NCBI GenBank assembly: GCA_019187195.1
Contig: JABAQT010000013.1
Location: 48,522 to 112,521, forward strand
Length of the DNA stretch: 64,000 nucleotides
Source of the DNA: Bryobacteraceae bacterium
GTDB taxonomy: Bacteria > Acidobacteriota > Terriglobia > Bryobacterales > Bryobacteraceae
Direction of reading: 5' to 3'
Made by a program: the position numbers and the translations under genes
The notes under the pieces: generated by a model
What the model was told of the DNA's origin: nothing
Seen by the model: the letters and a program-made list of their open reading frames with translations, nothing else
Database searches by the model: none
In this document: positions 44,711-53,348 of the stretch, in pieces
How positions within the stretch are numbered: position 1 is the first letter of the stretch
Layout of the letters: each line of letters opens with the position of its first letter

Positions 44711-46571
44711 GCCGGTAGCGCTCACCGTCAGCCAGGCGCGGCAGGCCATCTACCGCGCCCGGGACCGGCGGGAGCCGCCGGGGCCGCACGGAGCGATCCT
44801 CGGCCGGCTCTTTCACCATGCCGCCTCGAGCCTGCTCGATCCCGGCCATCCCGCGCATTGGGAGCGCACACTTGCCAACGGTTCCGTCACGGGGTTGGCG
44901 CGTGAGTTGTATGACCTGACGCTCGGCTATGAACTGTCCTTGCGGCAGGGCCTCTTACAGGATGCGGGCGAGGATGTGCTGGGGCTGTGGAAGGCAGTGC
45001 AGTCCTACGCCACCTGGTTCGCCGGCCTGGTGGAGACCGCGCGCGGCGCCAAGGCCATCGAATACGATTCGCTGCGCGAAATCTGGGTTGGCAACACGGA
45101 CCTCTTTCAGGCTGAAGTCGAGCTTTCCGCGCGCTTCCAGGAGCAGGGGTGGAGAGCTCCCGTGCTGGTCAAAGGGCGCGCCGATCAGCTCATCCGCGCC
45201 TCCGCCGGCAAGTGGTGCGTGATCGAGTTCAAGCTGGGCTCCGGCCATGCGGAAGCCGACCTGCTCCAGGCATGCCTCTACTCCGAAATGCTCGCCTCGA
45301 GCCTCAAGGGAGCCGCCAAACCCACGGTGGCCCTGGTGCGTTTTGGAGCCGCCGGCGACATCGAGGAAACCCTGATCTCCCCGGAGTTGGCCGCCACCGT
45401 CCGCCCGCAACTCATTCGCCTTGTCGGAGCCCTTGCGGGCGTCATTCCGGGAGCGGAGATTCCGGAACCTCACGTGGACGCCTCGCTGCTATGGCCACGG
45501 CCGCCGGGACCCGAAGAGATCGCCCTTGGACGTAGCCTCGCCGAGGCATTTCACGAGTTCGGAGCCGATGTGCGCGTCCTTGGCGAACCTGTCGTCGGCC
45601 CTGCCTTTGCCCGCTACTTTGTCGAACCCGCCCGCCGCGTTACGGCCGGCAAAGTGATGAACCAGGGTTTGAATCTGCAAGTTCGTTTGCGTCTCGGGCG
45701 CGCTCCGCTCATTCATGCGGTGGAAGGCCGCATTGCCGTCGATGTCCAGCGTCCTTCGCGGGAGTTTGTTCCGTTCGGCCATGTCCGTCCTTCGCTTCCC
45801 GAGTCCGGCCGCGACGCCGGCAGTTCCCGCGCCCTCGCCGGCATCGGTCTTGACGGCGCGCCGGTCTTCGCCGATTTCTCGACACCCGAACAAACCCATA
45901 TACTTGTCGCGGGCGTCGCCGGGAGCGGCAAGACGGAATGGCTGCGCGTTGCCCTGGCGAGCCTCCTCATCACCAATACGCCGGAGACGCTGCGCCTTGT
46001 CCTCATCGATCCCAAGCGAAACGCCTTTCCGGAGCTGAGACAGTCCCCGTTCCTGTGGACCCCGGGCGCCTTTCTCTGCCCGCCACAGGATTCCGTGGTC
46101 CCGATCCTCGAGGAGATGGTCCGGGAAATGGAGCGCCGTTACTCACTCTTCGAGCAGGCGCGCGCCGATGATCTCTCCGGTTATCATCAGAAAACCGTGG
46201 AATGGCTCCCACGCATCGTCTGCGTTTGCGACGAATTCGCGGATCTCCTGCTCGGCAACAGGAAATTGCGGGAGGAGATCGAAGGCGCCGTCAACCGTCT
46301 TGGCCAGAAGGCTCGTGCCGCCGGCATCCACCTCGTGCTCGCCACCCAGCGCCCGAGCCGCCAGGTGGTCAGCGGCATCCTCAAGGCGAACCTCCCCTGC
46401 CGCGTGGCGCTGCGCGTAACGGATTCTCTCGAATCGCGCATCATCCTCGATCAGAACGGAGCCGAGAACCTCCTCGGCCGCGGAGACCTGCTCTTCACCG
46501 CCGACGGGGCCCTCGTGCGGCTGCAATCCCCTTTTCTCGAGGAAGCGGACCGTAACGAAATTTTCCGGTAA
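44703..46571 (+). CDS. PD-(D/E)XK nuclease fused to an FtsK/SpoIIIE-type DNA translocase
   Basis: 622 residues from the ATG at 44703. The first 250 residues contain a Cas4/RecB-like nuclease site: D161 in KGRADQLI, E175 and K177 in VIEFK, and the QxxxY motif at Q189-Y193. From about 380 the protein is an FtsK/SpoIIIE motor: Walker A at 404-411 (GVAGSGKT), the DPKRN motif, Walker B D510 in VCVCDEFADLL, and QKARAAGIHLVLATQRPSR. No membrane segments and no gamma domain, so it is not the division FtsK. A single polypeptide that both pumps and cuts DNA would resemble HerA-NurA functionally. All key residues are present. It is followed convergently by thiG. Confidence 0.85.
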   Translation: MPEPVALTVSQARQAIYRARDRREPPGPHGAILGRLFHHAASSLLDPGHPAHWERTLANGSVTGLARELYDLTLGYELSLRQGLLQDAGEDVLGLWKAVQSYATWFAGLVETARGAKAIEYDSLREIWVGNTDLFQAEVELSARFQEQGWRAPVLVKGRADQLIRASAGKWCVIEFKLGSGHAEADLLQACLYSEMLASSLKGAAKPTVALVRFGAAGDIEETLISPELAATVRPQLIRLVGALAGVIPGAEIPEPHVDASLLWPRPPGPEEIALGRSLAEAFHEFGADVRVLGEPVVGPAFARYFVEPARRVTAGKVMNQGLNLQVRLRLGRAPLIHAVEGRIAVDVQRPSREFVPFGHVRPSLPESGRDAGSSRALAGIGLDGAPVFADFSTPEQTHILVAGVAGSGKTEWLRVALASLLITNTPETLRLVLIDPKRNAFPELRQSPFLWTPGAFLCPPQDSVVPILEEMVREMERRYSLFEQARADDLSGYHQKTVEWLPRIVCVCDEFADLLLGNRKLREEIEGAVNRLGQKARAAGIHLVLATQRPSRQVVSGILKANLPCRVALRVTDSLESRIILDQNGAENLLGRGDLLFTADGALVRLQSPFLEEADRNEIFR

Positions 46572-46574
46572 TCC

Positions 46575-47354
46575 TTACCGGACCACCCCTTCAAGCGGGC
46601 TGCTCGCCGTGGCGTACATCTTCCTCGGCATGCGCCCGGCCAGGTACGCCAACCGTCCGGCCTGTACCCCCAACTTCATCGCTTCCGCCATGCTGACCGC
46701 GTCCTCGGCGGCGGCGATGGCCGTATTCAGCAGCACTCCGTCAAATCCCAGTTCCATGGCGCGCGCCACATCGGATGCTGTTCCCACGCCGGCGTCTACA
46801 ATCAGCGGCACGCTGGTGAGCATCTCCCGAATGATCCGCAGATTGTTCTCGTTCTGAATGCCTAATCCCGACCCGATGGGCGCCGCCAGCGGCATCACCG
46901 CCGCCGCCCCCGCGTCAACCAACTTACGCGCGTTCACCAGGTCGTCGTTCGTATAGGGCAAGACCGTGAAGCCTTCCTTCACCAGTACGCGGGTCGCCTC
47001 GAGTAAGCCTTCGTTATCGGGAAACAGGGTGCGCTCGTCTCCAATGACCTCCAGTTTCACCCAGTCCGATAGGCCCACCTCCCGCGCCAATCGCGCTGTC
47101 CGGATGGCCTCCTGCGCCGTATAGCACCCGGCGGTGTTCGGCAGCAGAAAATACTTCTTAGGATCGATGTGATCGAGCAGCGACTCCTTGGAGCGGTCCG
47201 TGACATTGACGCGCCGTACGGCCACCGTCACCACTTCGGCTCCGGATGCTTCATGGCAGCGCGCCATTTCCTGGTTGCTGCGGTATTTTCCGGTACCCAC
47301 GAACAGCCGCGAACGGAACTCCCGTCCGGCAATGACAATGCGATCTGCAGGCAT
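46575..47354 (-). CDS. thiG: Thiazole synthase
   Basis: 259 residues, standard. It forms the thiazole phosphate of thiamine from deoxyxylulose phosphate, dehydroglycine and ThiS-thiocarboxylate. Landmarks: [23 protein letters not shown], the Schiff-base lysine in WVKLEVIGD near 98, [22 protein letters not shown] and [18 protein letters not shown]. ThiS, ThiF and ThiH are not adjacent in this window, and I see no TPP riboswitch pattern in the 170 bases upstream. It converges on the nuclease-translocase module with 3 bases between stops. Confidence 0.97.
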   Translation of the reverse strand: MPADRIVIAGREFRSRLFVGTGKYRSNQEMARCHEASGAEVVTVAVRRVNVTDRSKESLLDHIDPKKYFLLPNTAGCYTAQEAIRTARLAREVGLSDWVKLEVIGDERTLFPDNEGLLEATRVLVKEGFTVLPYTNDDLVNARKLVDAGAAAVMPLAAPIGSGLGIQNENNLRIIREMLTSVPLIVDAGVGTASDVARAMELGFDGVLLNTAIAAAEDAVSMAEAMKLGVQAGRLAYLAGRMPRKMYATASSPLEGVVR

Positions 47355-47526
47355 AATTCAATTGTAGGGTAGCGTCGCCGGCGCCGGGGCGGACGCTGAT
47401 CCTCCTTGCCGGCCTCTCTTTGAGCCCGCGAATCCATCCCAAAGAGCTGTGTTATAGTAATTGCCCTCAGGACGGCCGCCGGTTTCCCGAGACCGGAGTC
47501 TCAAGAATGAAGCGGAAACGGCCGAT

Positions 47527-48051
47527 ATGCGGACATTGCGCGTTAGAATCATAATTCGGACGCAGAAGAGAGAGCCTCGCGGTTCGAGCGGCGCCCGTTT
47601 GGCTTCCATGCTGGCGCTGCCCGGATTGTTCCTTCTATGCAGTGCGCAGGCTGGAGCGCCGGCTCTCCGGCATTTCCCCCGCGTCGATCCGCGCGCCGCG
47701 CAACTGCGTGGGTTTTTTGACCGCCACCAGAGCCCGGCCGCGCGGTTGGCCGCCACTTTCCTTCGCGCCGCCGACCAGCATCGATTGGACTGGCGTCTCC
47801 TGCCGAGCATTGCCTTCGTCGAATCGAGCGGCGGGAAGGCGTATCGGGCTAACAACATCCTCGGATGGGGAAACGGCGAGATCGGATTTCACTCCATCGA
47901 GAACGGAATTCACACCGTGGCGGAGAGGCTTGCCAACTCCTCCTATTACCGCGGAAAATCAGTCGAGGGAAAGCTGCGCACTTATAACCCCACCCCCGGC
48001 TATTCCGAACGTGTGATGGCCGTGATGAAACAGTTCGGCCCGGTTCGTTAG
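47527..48051 (+). CDS. Exported lysozyme-fold / glucosaminidase-like protein
   Basis: 174 residues from the ATG at 47527; the TTG at 47461 would only add a basic tail with no signal. A basic start and a hydrophobic stretch (residues about 25-42, LASMLALPGLFLLCSAQAG) form a signal or anchor. The domain has LLPSIAFVESSGGK with likely catalytic E99, NNILGWGNG near 110 (the counterpart of the NNLFGIK motif of FlgJ-type glucosaminidases) and a C-terminal YNPTPGYSERVM segment. It would cut or remodel peptidoglycan. Not clearly related to the SLT-like gene at 24188 beyond the fold. Confidence 0.68.
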   Translation: MRTLRVRIIIRTQKREPRGSSGARLASMLALPGLFLLCSAQAGAPALRHFPRVDPRAAQLRGFFDRHQSPAARLAATFLRAADQHRLDWRLLPSIAFVESSGGKAYRANNILGWGNGEIGFHSIENGIHTVAERLANSSYYRGKSVEGKLRTYNPTPGYSERVMAVMKQFGPVR

Positions 48052-48062
48052 TCCGGGCGCGC

Positions 48063-48545
48063 TCAGCCCCTTCCGAACTTCATCCGGAGCCACTTCATCA
48101 GCCGCAGTTTCTTTTCCGGACATTGCTGCCAGGGCGCATAGCTCAGCACGCCGGTGTCACGCTCCACCCAGAGAGAAACCTCGTCGTTGCCCGAGTTCAG
48201 CGCCGCCATGAAACCCGTACCGCAGCGTTCGGAATCTCCGATGCTGCTACCGCTGAACTTGGCATTGACGCCTTTCGGCCCCCAATCCTCGAGGAACTTG
48301 TCGTAAGGATAGTCCCGGCAGGGCGCTTCGGCCGAGCAGCCCCAGTAGCTGTAGGCCGTCTTGTAATCCTGGCGGCGAAGCGCGTCGAGAAACTGGTTCA
48401 ATTTGCGCTCCGAGGGGTAATCGCGGAACGTGAAATACAACACTGCGCCTACGATAATGGCTCCAAGCAACGAAAGAACAATTCGGCGGATCTTGCGCTC
48501 CCGCTGCTCCTCGCCGGCGCCGTAGCCTTCCAGATAACCTGGCAT
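48063..48545 (-). CDS. Hypothetical single-pass membrane protein
   Basis: 160 residues. A short charged cytoplasmic start (1-20) precedes one membrane segment (about 21-42, RIVLSLLGAIIVGAVLYFTF). The outside part has four cysteines (WGCSAEAPC, SERCGTG, QQCPEK), enough for two disulfides, and the region LNQFLDALRRQDYKTAYSYWG resembles the start of DUF4878/SnoaL-like cone folds. Function unknown. It is 11 bases downstream of the OmpH-like gene on the same strand and may be cotranscribed with it. Confidence 0.6.
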   Translation of the reverse strand: MPGYLEGYGAGEEQRERKIRRIVLSLLGAIIVGAVLYFTFRDYPSERKLNQFLDALRRQDYKTAYSYWGCSAEAPCRDYPYDKFLEDWGPKGVNAKFSGSSIGDSERCGTGFMAALNSGNDEVSLWVERDTGVLSYAPWQQCPEKKLRLMKWLRMKFGRG

Positions 48546-48556
48546 CTACCAATAGT

Positions 48557-49078
48557 TTACTGCGCCGGATAGGCTTTGTCGTAAGCGGCGATCGCCTCCT
48601 TTGTGATCTCCAGCGCCGGTTTGAAGTAGATGGTGTTCCCCACATCGACTACGACGTCCAACTGCCGCTCCTCGGCCAGTTTCTTGACGATGTCGCGCAT
48701 GCGCTGAAGGGCACGCGTGCCAACGTCATTCTGCTCCCGCTCGAGTTCCGAGTTGAGGTCTTCCTGCAACCGCTGAAGCTCCTTCTGCTTTCGCTGTCCT
48801 TGCGACACCAGGTCCGATTCGCCCTGGGGCGTCAGCTTCCCCTGCAGCGTCTGCAGCTTGCTCTGAATGTCCTGCAGCTCCTTTTGCAGCCTCGCGCCCT
48901 CATCCTGCTTCGGTTTCAGGCGGACTTCGAGGGCCTGCACGGCCTTCTTGACCTCGGCGGTGCTGTTGACTGCCTGGCGCATATCCACAATGGCCACCTT
49001 GACTTGTGCCGGCGAAGATGCGGCCATCACCAGGAAAGCCGCCCAGGCGAGGACGATGTGGGGGAGACGGGACATCAT
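48557..49078 (-). CDS. OmpH/Skp-family periplasmic chaperone
   Basis: 173 residues with a signal peptide (1-24, FLVMAASSPAQ). The mature protein begins VKVAIVDMRQAVNST, continues with a long coiled coil (about 45-130, rich in Lys/Glu/Gln with heptads) and returns to the beta body with LDVVVDVGNTIYFKPALEITKEAIAAYD. This is the Skp/OmpH plan: a trimer whose helical arms hold unfolded outer-membrane proteins. With two giant TonB receptors in this window its clients are plentiful. It lies 60 bases after groES on the same strand. Confidence 0.88.
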   Translation of the reverse strand: MMSRLPHIVLAWAAFLVMAASSPAQVKVAIVDMRQAVNSTAEVKKAVQALEVRLKPKQDEGARLQKELQDIQSKLQTLQGKLTPQGESDLVSQGQRKQKELQRLQEDLNSELEREQNDVGTRALQRMRDIVKKLAEERQLDVVVDVGNTIYFKPALEITKEAIAAYDKAYPAQ

Positions 49079-49138
49079 GATTTCAGGAACTCCTTGCAGG
49101 ATTTTGACGGGCGAACCCCGGCGCGGGTAACGGAAGCA

Positions 49139-49432
49139 TCATCCAATAATGGCCAGGATCTCGTCTTCGCGAAGAATCAGGTACTCTTCACCGTCAATCT
49201 TCACGTCGGAGCCCGAGTACTTGCCAAACAGAATCGTGTCGCCTTCCTTGACATCGAGCGGAGCCCGTTCGCCATTCTCGAGCACTTTGCCGATCCCCGC
49301 GCGGATCACCTTTGCCTGCTGGGGCTTCTCCTTCGCCGAGTCGGGAATGATCAGGCCACTGCTCGTCTTCTCCTCCTCGGTGGAACGCTGAACAATCACA
49401 CGGTCGTGTAGCGGACGGAAATTCACTGGCAT
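49139..49432 (-). CDS. groS: Co-chaperonin GroES
   Basis: 97 residues from the ATG at 49432 ([16 protein letters not shown]); the longer frame to 49573 is not needed. The mobile loop [19 protein letters not shown], the GIGKVLENG strand and the [20 protein letters not shown] tail are all typical. It caps GroEL for ATP-driven protein folding. The usual downstream groL is absent: an OmpH-like gene follows instead. No CIRCE inverted repeat is visible in the 160 bases upstream. Confidence 0.97.
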   Translation of the reverse strand: MPVNFRPLHDRVIVQRSTEEEKTSSGLIIPDSAKEKPQQAKVIRAGIGKVLENGERAPLDVKEGDTILFGKYSGSDVKIDGEEYLILREDEILAIIG

Positions 49433-49592
49433 AAAAACCTCTCTTCCAAGTAAGGGATGGGGTAGCGGATGCTTTTGCCGGCGTTCCCGCCGGTAGAAAC
49501 CCAACGTAGGAAAGGATACCACGAAATCCCGTGCCCACTCGGCCGGCCGCCGCGGGAATAGCGTGGATCCCACTGCCCGGTATCATATCCGT

Positions 49593-52121
49593 ATGGCGCT
49601 CGAGGACTACGCGAGAAAACGCGCTTTTGATAAGACCCCCGAGCCCGCCGGCGAACGCCCGTCCGAACCGCCGGAAACGCGCGGCGGCGAGTTCTGCGTG
49701 CAGCGCCACCGCGCCCGCCAGTTGCACTACGATCTGCGTCTCGAGGTCGGTGGAGTCCTGAAGTCCTGGGCCGTGCCGGAGGGTCCATCCCAGGATCCTT
49801 CTGAAAAGCGGCTCGCCGTGCACGTCGAGGACCATCCCATGGAATACGGCGCCTTTGAGGGCGTCATCCCGCCGGGAAACTACGGCGCCGGGAGCGTGAT
49901 GCTTTGGGATCACGGAGTCTACGAGGTGATCGGGGAACCGGCCGCGGAGGGACAACTCGAGCGCGGCGATTTCAAGATCCATCTGCATGGCCAGAAGCTC
50001 CGCGGCGGCTATGTGCTGGTCAGGACGAGACGGAACAAGGGGCGGGACTGGCTGCTCATTAAGAAAAAAGATGAACACGCCATACCCGGATGGAATATCG
50101 ACCTCTACCCGGCAAGCGTTAAAACTGGACGCACGCAGGAAGAGATCGCCGCCGGCGTCGAGCCGGAATTAGCAAAGATCAAGGGCGCCGTTGAGGCGTC
50201 GATGCCCGCTTCCCTATCCCCGATGATGGCGTTCGCCGCGGCGAAGCCGCCTTCCGATCCCGGATGGCTGTGCGAAGTGAAATGGGACGGCGTCCGGGCG
50301 CTGTGTTTCATCGCGGAAGGCGGGGTGCGCATGGTCTCCCGCAACGGAAACGCGATGGACCGGCAGTATCCGGAACTTGCGGTGCTGCCGCGGTGCGTGA
50401 AAGCGGATACCGCCGTCCTCGACGGGGAGATCGTGGCGCTAGACGAACGCGGCCTGCCGGACTTCGGATTGCTTCAACGGCGCATGCATGTCACCGGCGC
50501 GGGCCACGCGGCCGCGCTCTCGCGAACCACTCCAGTCACGCTCTATGTTTTCGATCTTCTGTATCTCGATGGCTGGGATCTGAGAAGGTCCGCCATCGAG
50601 GATCGCAAACGGCTGCTCGCTTCCGTTCTTATCCCCCAGGATCACGTCAAACTCTCCGATCATTTTGTAGACCAGGGGGAAGAGTTGTTTCACCTGGCGC
50701 GCCAAAGCGGGCTCGAGGGGATCGTGGCCAAGCGGCTGGGTTCTTTCTATGAATCGAGACGCAGCCCCGACTGGCTGAAAATCAAAGTGACCGCGCAGCA
50801 GGAATTTGTCATCTGCGGCTACACGACGGGAGACCGGAGTTATTTCAGTTCCCTCATCCTGGGGCTGTACGACGGAGGGCGGCTGGTCTATGTGGGCAAC
50901 GCCGGCTCGGGATTCGACCAGGCATCGCTCGAACTGGTGTATTCGAAACTCGCGCCGCTGGTGAACAACCGGATGCCGTTTGAGACCGAACCGCAAATGC
51001 CGCACCCGCCGGTTTGGACCTCGCCCGAACTGGTCTGCGAGGTCAGGTTCTCGGCGTGGACGGGCGACAAACGCCTGCGCGCTCCGGTGTTCCTGGGACT
51101 ACGCAACGATATCAGCCCGCGGGAGTGCGTCTTCGAGGGGAATCCTTCCGCTGCCGGCGAGGTGAAGTACGGCGCTCCGCCTCCGCTTCTCCCCGGCCCG
51201 CAGGAGAAGGCCGTCGTCGATGTCGAAGGCCGGCGGCTGGCGTTTACCAACCTCAACAAGATCTTCTGGCCGGAGGAAGGCTACACCAAGCGCGACCTGA
51301 TCAACTACTACCATCAGGTAGCGGACTTGATCCTCCCCTATTTGCGTGAGCGCGCCCTTTCCTTGAGGCGCTACCCCGATGGGATTGGTGGCGAGTCGTT
51401 CTTTCAGAAGCAGGCATCGGAGCATTTCGCCGATTGGATGCGGGTGGCGCCCATCTACTCCGCGCACAATGACGCGCCTATCCATTTCGTATGCGCCGAT
51501 GACCGCCCTTCGCTGCTCTATCTGGCCAATCTCGGCTGCATCGACCAGAATCCCTGGATGAGCCGCATCGGCAACCTCGATCATCCGGATTTCCTTTTGA
51601 TCGACCTCGATCCCCAGGATTGCGGCTACGAAAAAATCGTGGAGGCGGCGCTGCTCGCACGCCAGAAACTCGATGCACTCTCGCTAGCGGGATATCCGAA
51701 GACCACGGGCGGAGACGGAATGCACATCTACGTTCCACTCGAGCCCGTCTATACATATGAACAGGTGCGGTCGTTCGCCCAGATCATGGCCCGCCTGCTG
51801 GCCGCCGAGCACCCCGGACTGTTCACCACAGCCCGCGCGGTGTCGAAACGGGAGAGGAACAGGGTCTATTTCGACTGGGCGCAGATTTCGAGCGGAAAAA
51901 CAATTTCCGCTCCTTATGTTTTGCGCGCCTACCCCGGGGCTCCCGTGGCCACACCGCTCGAATGGCGCGAGGTCCGGCCCGGGCTGTCGCCGCGTCAGTT
52001 TCACTTGCGCAATGCGATCGAACGCTTTGCGCGCGTGGGCGATATCTTCGCCCCGGTCCTCGAGAATCACCAGCGTCTCGAACCGGCCCTCGAGAAACTG
52101 GAATCAATGGTTCGGAAGTAG
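49593..52121 (+). CDS. ligD: Multidomain ATP-dependent DNA ligase D (PE-LIG-POL order)
   Basis: 842 residues from the ATG at 49593 (MALEDYARKRAF); the GTG at 49563 is less likely. Three domains in the Pseudomonas order: 3'-phosphoesterase (about 30-160, with HYDLRLEVGGVLKSWAVPEGPS), ATP-dependent ligase (about 200-510, nucleotidyl lysine K230 in EVKWDG, then DGEIVALDERG, EGIVAKRLGS, WLKIK) and primase-polymerase (about 545-842, LSLRRYPDG, the DxD pair in LIDLDPQD, TTGGDGMHIYVPL, where most relatives have GGKG). It repairs double-strand breaks with Ku in bacterial end joining. No ku gene is in the window. Confidence 0.95.
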   Translation: MALEDYARKRAFDKTPEPAGERPSEPPETRGGEFCVQRHRARQLHYDLRLEVGGVLKSWAVPEGPSQDPSEKRLAVHVEDHPMEYGAFEGVIPPGNYGAGSVMLWDHGVYEVIGEPAAEGQLERGDFKIHLHGQKLRGGYVLVRTRRNKGRDWLLIKKKDEHAIPGWNIDLYPASVKTGRTQEEIAAGVEPELAKIKGAVEASMPASLSPMMAFAAAKPPSDPGWLCEVKWDGVRALCFIAEGGVRMVSRNGNAMDRQYPELAVLPRCVKADTAVLDGEIVALDERGLPDFGLLQRRMHVTGAGHAAALSRTTPVTLYVFDLLYLDGWDLRRSAIEDRKRLLASVLIPQDHVKLSDHFVDQGEELFHLARQSGLEGIVAKRLGSFYESRRSPDWLKIKVTAQQEFVICGYTTGDRSYFSSLILGLYDGGRLVYVGNAGSGFDQASLELVYSKLAPLVNNRMPFETEPQMPHPPVWTSPELVCEVRFSAWTGDKRLRAPVFLGLRNDISPRECVFEGNPSAAGEVKYGAPPPLLPGPQEKAVVDVEGRRLAFTNLNKIFWPEEGYTKRDLINYYHQVADLILPYLRERALSLRRYPDGIGGESFFQKQASEHFADWMRVAPIYSAHNDAPIHFVCADDRPSLLYLANLGCIDQNPWMSRIGNLDHPDFLLIDLDPQDCGYEKIVEAALLARQKLDALSLAGYPKTTGGDGMHIYVPLEPVYTYEQVRSFAQIMARLLAAEHPGLFTTARAVSKRERNRVYFDWAQISSGKTISAPYVLRAYPGAPVATPLEWREVRPGLSPRQFHLRNAIERFARVGDIFAPVLENHQRLEPALEKLESMVRK

Positions 52122-52163
52122 GCTCGCGGACCCCGCGCTATTCTGGGATGGGAGCACTGGGCT

Positions 52164-52883
52164 TTGCCAAGAGTCACCGTTCGCGCCGCGCAAGCACTTC
52201 TTCTTCTGGGAGCCTCAGGCGTTCTAGCCTCCGATTGGAAGGGCAAGGCTTTCCCAAACTGGAGCGAGAACGCCGTTCTCGAACTGCTGACGGATTCGCC
52301 ATGGGCAAAGCCGCGAACGGTCCATTTCACATGGACCAGGCGGGGAGAACAGCCGCTCACCTATAAGGACGTCCCCGGAGCCGATCACGGACCCCAGCGC
52401 CCGATAGGGAGCCCCGTGGGAGGCATCGGCGCGCCAAAACCCAAGATGCCCGACCGCGCGGATATCATCGTGCGGTGGGCAAGCGCGCTTCCCGTCAGGC
52501 ATGCCAAAGCCCTCTACCGCCAGCGGGAACGCAACCTCGATGATTCTAAACTCAACGCGCTGATTGGCGCGCCCGATCCCGATTACGTGCTCGAGATCTT
52601 CGGCATTCCCGCCCTCGTGGCGCACCAGGGAACGGATACGGTAGCGGCGGTGGTGAAGGATTCCGTCCATCTGCGCACGCGCGCCGGTAAGGACCTGCGG
52701 CCAAGCCGCGTGGAAGTCTTACTGGACGGCATAAACCTGGATATCCGGATCCATTTCTCCCGCCAAGATCCCATTCAGCTCGTGGATAAGGAAATCGAAG
52801 TAACCGGCGATATCCAGGTTTTCGAGGTCAGGGAGAGGTTTAAAGTAAGCTCGATGATGTACCAGGGACATCTGGAGATTTAA
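52164..52883 (+). CDS. Hypothetical exported protein
   Basis: 239 residues from a TTG at 52164, with GGGAG about 10 bases upstream; an ATG at 52148 is out of frame. Residues 1-22 form a signal peptide (ALLLLGASGVLAS). The rest has no motif I can name: a first half with WSENAVLELLTDSPWAKPRTV and many Pro/Gly, then beta-rich C-terminal part (VLEIFGIPALV, VEVLLDGINLDIRIHFSR). The WSENAVLELLTDSPWA region resembles GWxTD-type exported proteins common in Acidobacteria, but the similarity is weak. It is 42 bases downstream of ligD; no functional link is evident. Confidence 0.6.
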   Translation: MPRVTVRAAQALLLLGASGVLASDWKGKAFPNWSENAVLELLTDSPWAKPRTVHFTWTRRGEQPLTYKDVPGADHGPQRPIGSPVGGIGAPKPKMPDRADIIVRWASALPVRHAKALYRQRERNLDDSKLNALIGAPDPDYVLEIFGIPALVAHQGTDTVAAVVKDSVHLRTRAGKDLRPSRVEVLLDGINLDIRIHFSRQDPIQLVDKEIEVTGDIQVFEVRERFKVSSMMYQGHLEI

Positions 52884-52911
52884 GCCTCCACGACGCCTCT
52901 GCCGGTGAACT

Positions 52912-53169
52912 CTACTCGTTGGTCTGCGCGGCGAAACCGCGATAGATAATCAGCCCCAGCACGGTCGTCGCGGCGGCGGCTCCGAAACCGGCGAGCGATC
53001 CCACCGGCCACCAATCCATCAGCCAGCCCATGGAGTTGCCAAGATTGGCGCAGCAGATGCCGAGGACTCCCGTGGCAATGGCGCCGCCGGTATCCTTACC
53101 GGGCATGATGGCTTTTCCCGCCACCCCGATCACGATACCGAGGACGGCCGTCGCAAACACACTGATCAT
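52912..53169 (-). CDS. GlsB/YeaQ/YmgE-family small membrane protein
   Basis: 85 residues, about three membrane segments (4-20, 30-47 and 54-77). The segment GIVIGVAGKAIMPGKDTGGAIATGVLGI matches in outline the GxxxGxxAxxIMPGxxxGG motif of the transglycosylase-associated/GlsB family; it is quoted here only in part by key residues G12, K19, P23, G24, G29. These proteins are induced by stress in several bacteria, but their activity is unknown. It is divergent from the arsR gene with a 179-base gap. Confidence 0.75.
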   Translation of the reverse strand: MISVFATAVLGIVIGVAGKAIMPGKDTGGAIATGVLGICCANLGNSMGWLMDWWPVGSLAGFGAAAATTVLGLIIYRGFAAQTNE

Positions 53170-53295
53170 GAATACTCCTTCCCAGGAAAAAGGGACTTAC
53201 CTTTGGATACTACTTGCGGCGCCTGTCTGTCAAACGGGGGGAACGCACCAGGGGCATGTGGAACACCGGTCTGAGTGGAGGAAGCGAGAAAGAGC

Positions 53296-53323
53296 TTGCA
53301 TCCTTCTATTCTTCTATTATAAT
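53296..53323 (+). promoter_or_regulatory. Sigma-70-type promoter of arsR-arsM
   Basis: TTGCAT at 53296-53301 and TATAAT at 53318-53323 are separated by 16 bases, a good housekeeping promoter. The AT-rich -10 region stands out in this GC-rich window. It overlaps the palindrome at 53311-53328. Confidence 0.65.
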
Positions 53324-53328
53324 TGAAG
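53311..53328. promoter_or_regulatory. Near-palindromic operator overlapping the arsR -10 box
   Basis: CTTCTATTATAATTGAAG is an 18-base imperfect palindrome; only one base pair of the nine is mismatched. It covers the -10 box, so a bound ArsR dimer would block RNA polymerase. ArsR proteins typically bind such AT-rich dyads and leave when arsenite binds. Confidence 0.6.
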
Positions 53329-53348
53329 TATTGAAGGAGAAAGGACTC

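Noticed and set aside
47355..47526. Possible TPP riboswitch upstream of thiG
   Set aside because: The conserved CUGAGA and ACCUGAUCUGG-type strings are absent on the minus strand.
49433..49592. CIRCE operator upstream of groES
   Set aside because: No TTAGCACTC-N9-GAGTGCTAA or close variant is present.
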